From assembly GCF_900009265.2 (NCBI RefSeq), contig NZ_LR735012.1, forward strand, positions 1 to 64,000: a DNA stretch of 64,000 nucleotides, written 5' to 3'. The number at the start of each line of letters is the position of its first letter. Position 1 is the first letter of the stretch. A program made the translations under genes and the position numbers. Positions 59,634 to 64,000 of the stretch are shown here, one piece after another. Below the pieces are notes generated by a model. The model saw nothing but the letters and a program-made list of their open reading frames with translations. It was not told where the DNA came from and ran no database searches. This DNA comes from Planktothrix paucivesiculata PCC 9631 (lineage in GTDB: Bacteria > Cyanobacteriota > Cyanobacteriia > Cyanobacteriales > Microcoleaceae).

Positions 59634-59765
59634 AAATCAAAGCTAATACTTAGGGGGTTAAAAAATTTTTGACTTGAAATTTAGCCTGAATCAGGTTAAA
59701 AATGTTTAGGTTTACTTCAATTTATTAAGAAAATATTCATCTTATTATAGTTAAGGAGATTAGCA

Positions 59766-61466
59766 ATGTTACGGCTTGAGCATATCAGTAAAATTTATTC
59801 TACGGGTTTAGTTCTTAAAGATGTGAATTGGGAAGTTAAACCGGGCGATCGCGTGGGTTTAGTGGGGGTAAATGGGGCAGGAAAATCAACGCAATTAAAA
59901 ATTATTGCCGGAGAAATGGAACCGACTTCGGGGGAAATTATTCGTCCGTCTAGTTTGAAAATTGCCTATTTAACCCAGGAATTTGAAGTCAACCCGACCC
60001 ATACGGTGCGGGAGGAATTTTGGACGGTATTTGAAGCCGCCAATCAAATTCAAGAATCCTTGACCGAGGTACAACATGAAATGCAAACCGCCAGTCCAGA
60101 GGAGTTAGATCAATTAATCAAAAAATTAGATCGTTTACATCGAGATTTTGACGCCATTGGGGGATATACCTTAGAGTCTCAAATTGAGAAAATCTTACCG
60201 GAAATGGGGTTTGAGTCGGAAGATGGCGATCGCTTAGTCAGTGCCTTTAGTGGCGGTTGGCAAATGCGTATGAGTTTAGGTAAAATTTTACTGCAAGAAC
60301 CGGATTTATTATTATTAGATGAACCGACTAACCATTTAGATTTAGAAACCATTGAATGGTTAGAAATTTATCTCAAAGGGTTAACAACACCGATGGTAAT
60401 TGTTTCCCATGACCGAGAATTTTTAGATCGTCTCTGTACCCAAATTGTGGAAACAGAACATGGGGTTTCTAAAACCTATTTAGGAAATTATTCCGCTTAT
60501 TTACAACAAAAAGAAGAAGCCGAATTAGCTCAACTCAGTGCTTATGATCGCCAGCAAAAAGAGTTAGAAAAACAACAGGCTTTTGTAGAACGATTCCGGG
60601 CTAGTGCCACTCGCAGTACCCAAGCTAAAAGCCGAGAAAAACAACTGGATAAAATAGAACGAATTGAAGCCCCCACTTCTTCTTCTCGGACTCTGAAATT
60701 TAGATTTCCGGCTGCGGTGAGAAGTGGCCGAGAAGTCGTCAATATTCAAGATTTGACCCATTTTTATGATAGCAAAGTCTTGTTTTTAGGGACGGATTTA
60801 TTAGTAGAAAGGGGCGATCGCATTGCCTTTTTAGGGCCGAATGGTTGCGGAAAATCTACCCTACTGCGTTTAATTATGGGTTTAGAAGAGGCCACCGAAG
60901 GCAAGGTTGGTTTAGGAGAACATAACGTGATTCCGGGGTATTTTGAACAGAATCAAGCGGAAGCCTTAGATTTAGAAAAAACCGTTATGGATACCATCCA
61001 TGATGAAGTTCCAGACTGGAAAAATGAAGAAGTTCGGACTTTGTTGGGACGGTTTTTATTTAGTGGCGATACGGTTTTAAAACAGGTTAATGCCTTGAGT
61101 GGAGGGGAAAAAGCCCGGTTAGCCTTAGCAAAATTATTACTGCAACCGGTGAACTGTTTAATTTTAGATGAACCCACAAACCATTTAGATATTCCTGCCA
61201 AAGAAATGTTAGAGGAAGCAATTCAACATTATGATGGGACGGTTTTAATTGTTTCCCATGATCGGTATTTTATTTCTAAAGTTGCCAATAAAATTGTCGA
61301 AATTCGGGATGGAGAGTTTCAGGTTTATTTAGGGGATTATCACTATTATCTCGATAAACTGGCGGAGGAGAAAGAACAAGCACAGTTAGCCAAATTAGAA
61401 GCGGAGAAAGCAGCTAAAAAGGCAGCTAAGGATGCCAAGAAAAAAGCTAATACCAAACAAAAATAA
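59766..61466 (+). CDS. ABC-F family ATPase
   Basis: A 566-residue soluble protein with two ABC domains and no membrane part. The first has GVNGAGKSTQLK and FSGGWQMRMSLGKILLQEPDLLLLDEPTNHLDLETIEWL; the second has GPNGCGKSTLLR and LSGGEKARLALAKLLLQPVNCLILDEPTNHLD. The linker between them (about 245-320) is charged, and a Lys/Ala-rich tail ends the protein. ABC-F proteins act on the ribosomal E site in translation or antibiotic protection. It is nearer to the Uup/YheS-like housekeeping types; resistance is not implied. AAGGAG lies before the ATG. Confidence 0.93.
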   Translation: MLRLEHISKIYSTGLVLKDVNWEVKPGDRVGLVGVNGAGKSTQLKIIAGEMEPTSGEIIRPSSLKIAYLTQEFEVNPTHTVREEFWTVFEAANQIQESLTEVQHEMQTASPEELDQLIKKLDRLHRDFDAIGGYTLESQIEKILPEMGFESEDGDRLVSAFSGGWQMRMSLGKILLQEPDLLLLDEPTNHLDLETIEWLEIYLKGLTTPMVIVSHDREFLDRLCTQIVETEHGVSKTYLGNYSAYLQQKEEAELAQLSAYDRQQKELEKQQAFVERFRASATRSTQAKSREKQLDKIERIEAPTSSSRTLKFRFPAAVRSGREVVNIQDLTHFYDSKVLFLGTDLLVERGDRIAFLGPNGCGKSTLLRLIMGLEEATEGKVGLGEHNVIPGYFEQNQAEALDLEKTVMDTIHDEVPDWKNEEVRTLLGRFLFSGDTVLKQVNALSGGEKARLALAKLLLQPVNCLILDEPTNHLDIPAKEMLEEAIQHYDGTVLIVSHDRYFISKVANKIVEIRDGEFQVYLGDYHYYLDKLAEEKEQAQLAKLEAEKAAKKAAKDAKKKANTKQK

Positions 61467-61547
61467 TATCCTCACCTAAGATGTGGGACAGGTTTCGAGG
61501 ATTAATATTAACCAAACAGCCCAGGAATTAACACACAAGGCAAAAAC

Positions 61548-62195
61548 ATGAGTGTAACTTTTCCTATTCAAGCTATTAAACTCACTCCGGGTAGCCAGAT
61601 TACTATTTCTAACCTGTCCTGGCAGGATTTTGAACAAATTCTGATCGACTTGGGAGAAAAACGCAACAGCCGCGTTACCTACTACCGAGGAACCCTAGAA
61701 ATTATGTCCCCTTTGGCACTGCATGAACGTCCCCATCGGATTATCGCTTATATTCTAACCACGATTCTTGAAATTCAAGGGCGGGACTGGGAGGATTTTG
61801 GTTCAACGACCCTCAAACGTCCACCCATTGGCGGAATAGAACCCGATACCTGCTTTTATATCGAAAATGCCCAACGGGTGCAAGGTTGTACCAACTTAGA
61901 TTTAAAACAGTACCCACCGCCCGACTTAGCAATAGAAGCGGATGTTACCTCTAAAACGACTTTAGATGTCTACGAAGCCATCGGAGTTCCTGAAGTTTGG
62001 ATTTATCGAAATCAACAGTTAAAAATTTACTTACTTTCTGCTCAAGGTTACACTGAAACTGTTAATAGTCCTACCTTTCCTGAGTTATCCCTAACGGAAC
62101 TGATTCCCCAATTAGTTCAAAAAGCAATTGATGCAGGAACTAGCAAAATGTTACGAGAATTGAGAACAGAAACAGTCATCAGTCATCAGTTGTAA
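61548..62195 (+). CDS. Uma2-family (DUF820) nuclease-fold protein
   Basis: A 215-residue Uma2 protein, only distantly like the one at 20038. Core elements: RVTYYRGTLEIMSPLALHERPHRII, PIGGIEPDTCFYIEN (Asp motif), PDLAIEADVTSKTTLDVYEAIGVPEVWIYRN (E-x-D in place of the usual E-x-V). The last residues (ETVISHQL) are coded by CAGTCATCAGTCATCAGT, again the dispersed repeat. Function unknown. Confidence 0.85.
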   Translation: MSVTFPIQAIKLTPGSQITISNLSWQDFEQILIDLGEKRNSRVTYYRGTLEIMSPLALHERPHRIIAYILTTILEIQGRDWEDFGSTTLKRPPIGGIEPDTCFYIENAQRVQGCTNLDLKQYPPPDLAIEADVTSKTTLDVYEAIGVPEVWIYRNQQLKIYLLSAQGYTETVNSPTFPELSLTELIPQLVQKAIDAGTSKMLRELRTETVISHQL

Positions 62196-62205
62196 AAAAA
62201 TGACA

Positions 62206-62241
62206 AAGTAGGGATAATTCATGAATTACCCCTACTTTTTT
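62206..62241. terminator. Dispersed palindrome acting as bidirectional terminator
   Basis: Second copy of the palindrome seen at 13339-13366; the core is 62208-62235. Here AAAGTAGGG and CCCTACTTT arms are followed by TTTTTT on the plus strand, and on the minus strand CTTTGTCATTTTTTT follows. It sits between the convergent Uma2 and dprA genes (the dprA stop lies at its edge), so it could end both transcripts. Confidence 0.65.
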
Positions 62242-63373
62242 AAGTTAATCTTCGATATTGCATCCCTGGCAATTGTTCCACTAATTCTAATAATTCTAAT
62301 TGTAATAATGCTGCCGATACGTTACCAGCATCTAAATTTAGATCAAGAATAATTTGATCAAAACCCATAGGTTCTGATGAAAGAGCTTGTAATACTTTAG
62401 ATAATTCGGGATCTAAATCGGGTATAAATTTTGCGGGTTGAACCGGAATTTCAAATAAAGATAATTGTTGAGGTTCATCTAAAGGTGGCATTGCCCCCAA
62501 TTGTTCAAGTAATTCATCTAAATTAACCGGAATTAGACTTGCCCCGCCATTAATTAATTTCAAACACCCCTGAGAATTTTGATCATCCAAACGACCGGGT
62601 AAAACATAAACATCTCGACAGAATTCATTAGCAACATGGGCCGTAATTAATGCCCCGGATTTTTGGGGTGCTTCCATCACAAAAACAGCCCGACTTAACC
62701 CCGCAATAATCCGATTTCGTTGGGGAAAATGACGGGGATTAGGTTTAGTTCCCGACGGATATTCACTAACTAATAATCCTTGATTAATCACTGCTTCACA
62801 AAGTTGACGATTTTCCTTGGGATAGGCAATATCTACCCCAGTTCCTAACGCTGCAATGGTTCGTCCTCCGGCCTCCAAACAACTGCGGTGAGCTTGGGTA
62901 TCAATTCCCGCCGCCATCCCCGAAACAATCGTAAATCCTCGACGGGTTAGGGTTGTACTAATTTGACGAGTCCAGCGACACCCGTATTCCGTTGGCGTAC
63001 GGGTTCCCACAATTGCAACCGTCGGAGTAACACCTTGATTTTCAAGGGTTTCAACCCTTCCCCGATAATAGAGAACCGGAGGAAAGGTGGGAATTTCTAA
63101 TAATAATCGGGGATATTCGGCATCGGCAGGAGTCCAAAAACAGGGGTTTTTAGCGGTATGTTGTTCTAATAATTCTTGGGGATTAATTTGCGATCGCTGT
63201 TGGACAATTTTCTCGGCTGTTGGCTTGCCAAAACCTTCAACTTCTATTAACTCATTAACCGTTGCTTTCCAGGCAATTTCTAATTCTTGAAAATGCTGTT
63301 TGAGACGCTGAATGGAAATGGAACCCACCCCATTAATCTGTGACCATGCTAACCAATATGTTCGTTCTTCCAC
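62240..63373 (-). CDS. dprA: DNA processing protein DprA
   Basis: A 377-residue DprA that loads RecA on incoming single-stranded DNA in natural transformation. An N-terminal HhH-like part (INGVGSISIQRL, IEVEGFGKPTAEKIV) is followed by the Rossmann domain: VAIVGTRTPTEYG, VSGMAAGIDTQAHRSCLEAGGRTIAALGTGVDIAYP, SEYPSGTKPNPRHFPQRNRIIAGLS and SGALITAHVANE. The C-terminal winged helix (about 310-375) is present. It suggests competence, since many cyanobacteria are transformable, but DprA is also kept in non-competent species. Confidence 0.95.
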   Translation of the reverse strand: MEERTYWLAWSQINGVGSISIQRLKQHFQELEIAWKATVNELIEVEGFGKPTAEKIVQQRSQINPQELLEQHTAKNPCFWTPADAEYPRLLLEIPTFPPVLYYRGRVETLENQGVTPTVAIVGTRTPTEYGCRWTRQISTTLTRRGFTIVSGMAAGIDTQAHRSCLEAGGRTIAALGTGVDIAYPKENRQLCEAVINQGLLVSEYPSGTKPNPRHFPQRNRIIAGLSRAVFVMEAPQKSGALITAHVANEFCRDVYVLPGRLDDQNSQGCLKLINGGASLIPVNLDELLEQLGAMPPLDEPQQLSLFEIPVQPAKFIPDLDPELSKVLQALSSEPMGFDQIILDLNLDAGNVSAALLQLELLELVEQLPGMQYRRLT

Positions 63374-63545
63374 AAAAAATATACTCCTCTATTCTTAAAT
63401 CTGTATAACCCGATAATTTATCTTGAATAAAGTTTTATAAATTATATTTTAAAACAGCCTATCCTCGATCAATAGATTGATTCCCTTACCCAATAATGCT
63501 ACAAGATATTTAACCCAAGTCGGTCAAACAAATATTACTCATTCT

Positions 63546-64000
63546 ATGCAATTATTCCTCTACTCATTACTCGCCTTTGCCCCAATTTTAACCGCTTTTT
63601 TTCTATTGGTTGTTGCCAATCGTCCCGCCACCCAAGCGATGCCCGTGGCTTATTTAGTAACAGCAGCCCTGGCCATGGTGATCTGGAAAGTCCCCTTTGT
63701 TCATATTGCAGCATCAACCGTGGAAGGATTAATCGTCACCCTGGAAATTCTCTACATTGTATTTGGTGCAATTCTGTTACTTAATACCCTGCAAGAGTCC
63801 GGGGCGATTAGCAAAATCCGCCAAGGGTTGTTAGGGATTTCCCGCGATCGTCGAATTCAAGTGATTCTGATTGCCTGGTTATTTGGTAGTTTTATCGAGG
63901 GGGCTTCCGGTTTTGGAACACCCGCCGTGATTTGTGTACCCCTGTTGGTGGCGATTGGGTTTCCAGCGATGGCCGCGGTTATGGCTGCACTGATCATTCA
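63546..64000 (+). CDS. L-lactate permease family transporter, partial (cut by window end)
   Basis: The first 151 residues of a membrane permease that runs past the window. [27 protein letters not shown] begins a series of helices, and [27 protein letters not shown] is the signature region of the LctP/LldP (lactate/glycolate) permease family. It is divergent from dprA across 172 bases with no other feature. Full-length members have about 550 residues and 12-14 helices. Transport of glycolate or lactate is likely by family only. Confidence 0.88.
   Translation, partial: MQLFLYSLLAFAPILTAFFLLVVANRPATQAMPVAYLVTAALAMVIWKVPFVHIAASTVEGLIVTLEILYIVFGAILLLNTLQESGAISKIRQGLLGISRDRRIQVILIAWLFGSFIEGASGFGTPAVICVPLLVAIGFPAMAAVMAALII

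Noticed and set aside
59766-61466. Antibiotic-resistance ABC-F protein
   Set aside because: The linker and tail look like housekeeping Uup/YheS-type cyanobacterial members; no resistance-type features were recognised.

Overview
The window is a cyanobacterial chromosome segment. Markers are ndhN, ldpA (circadian input), ycf45, a PucC/BCH-type carrier, a PEP-CTERM protein, cyanobacterial ClpC, and many HIP1 palindromes (GCGATCGC). Abundant short tandem repeats, Uma2 genes and IS types suggest a filamentous Oscillatoriales such as Planktothrix. That genus guess is an inference, not a proof.

Layout. 1-6.7 kb holds housekeeping genes: a LOG-family protein, trxA and eno on the minus strand and clpC on the plus strand. 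6.7-9.7 kb is an AT-rich island with MITE-like and hairpin repeats, followed by a receptor-type Ser/Thr kinase whose HsdR-like DUF4145 N-terminus is cut off by an in-frame TAA. 9.7-13.2 kb has a clan AA aspartic protease and polA. In polA the exonuclease III motif carries Gln where the catalytic Asp is expected. 13.3-16.8 kb is mobile: a decayed IS701-like element with clear ends, a PEP-CTERM gene, and an apparently intact ISAs1-family element with a 10-bp target duplication just upstream of that gene. 17-25.3 kb carries accessory genes: a VanZ-like protein, a GH116 glucosidase, Uma2, an ABC exporter, a cyclic-nucleotide-binding protein and a PucC-like carrier.

25.4-39.4 kb is one long minus-strand run: ndhN, ldpA, ycf45, then a six-gene Wsp-like chemosensory set (cheR-TPR, double cheW, two mcp, cheA-REC, cheB) and a FecR protein. 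39.4-40.35 kb is a gene-free, structured region with a probable degraded IS605/TnpB tail. 40.35-59 kb is the S10-spc-alpha ribosomal protein supercluster in cyanobacterial order (rplC to rplQ, truA, rplM, rpsI, rpmE, prfA). S10, S14 and L30 are absent from it. The final part has a response regulator, an ABC-F ATPase, Uma2, dprA and the start of a lactate permease.

A striking feature is a family of degenerate ATCAGTTATCAGT-like repeats. It fills many intergenic gaps, including those inside the ribosomal operon, and seems to have supplied the C-terminal codons and stop of several genes. No tRNA, rRNA or CRISPR array was seen.
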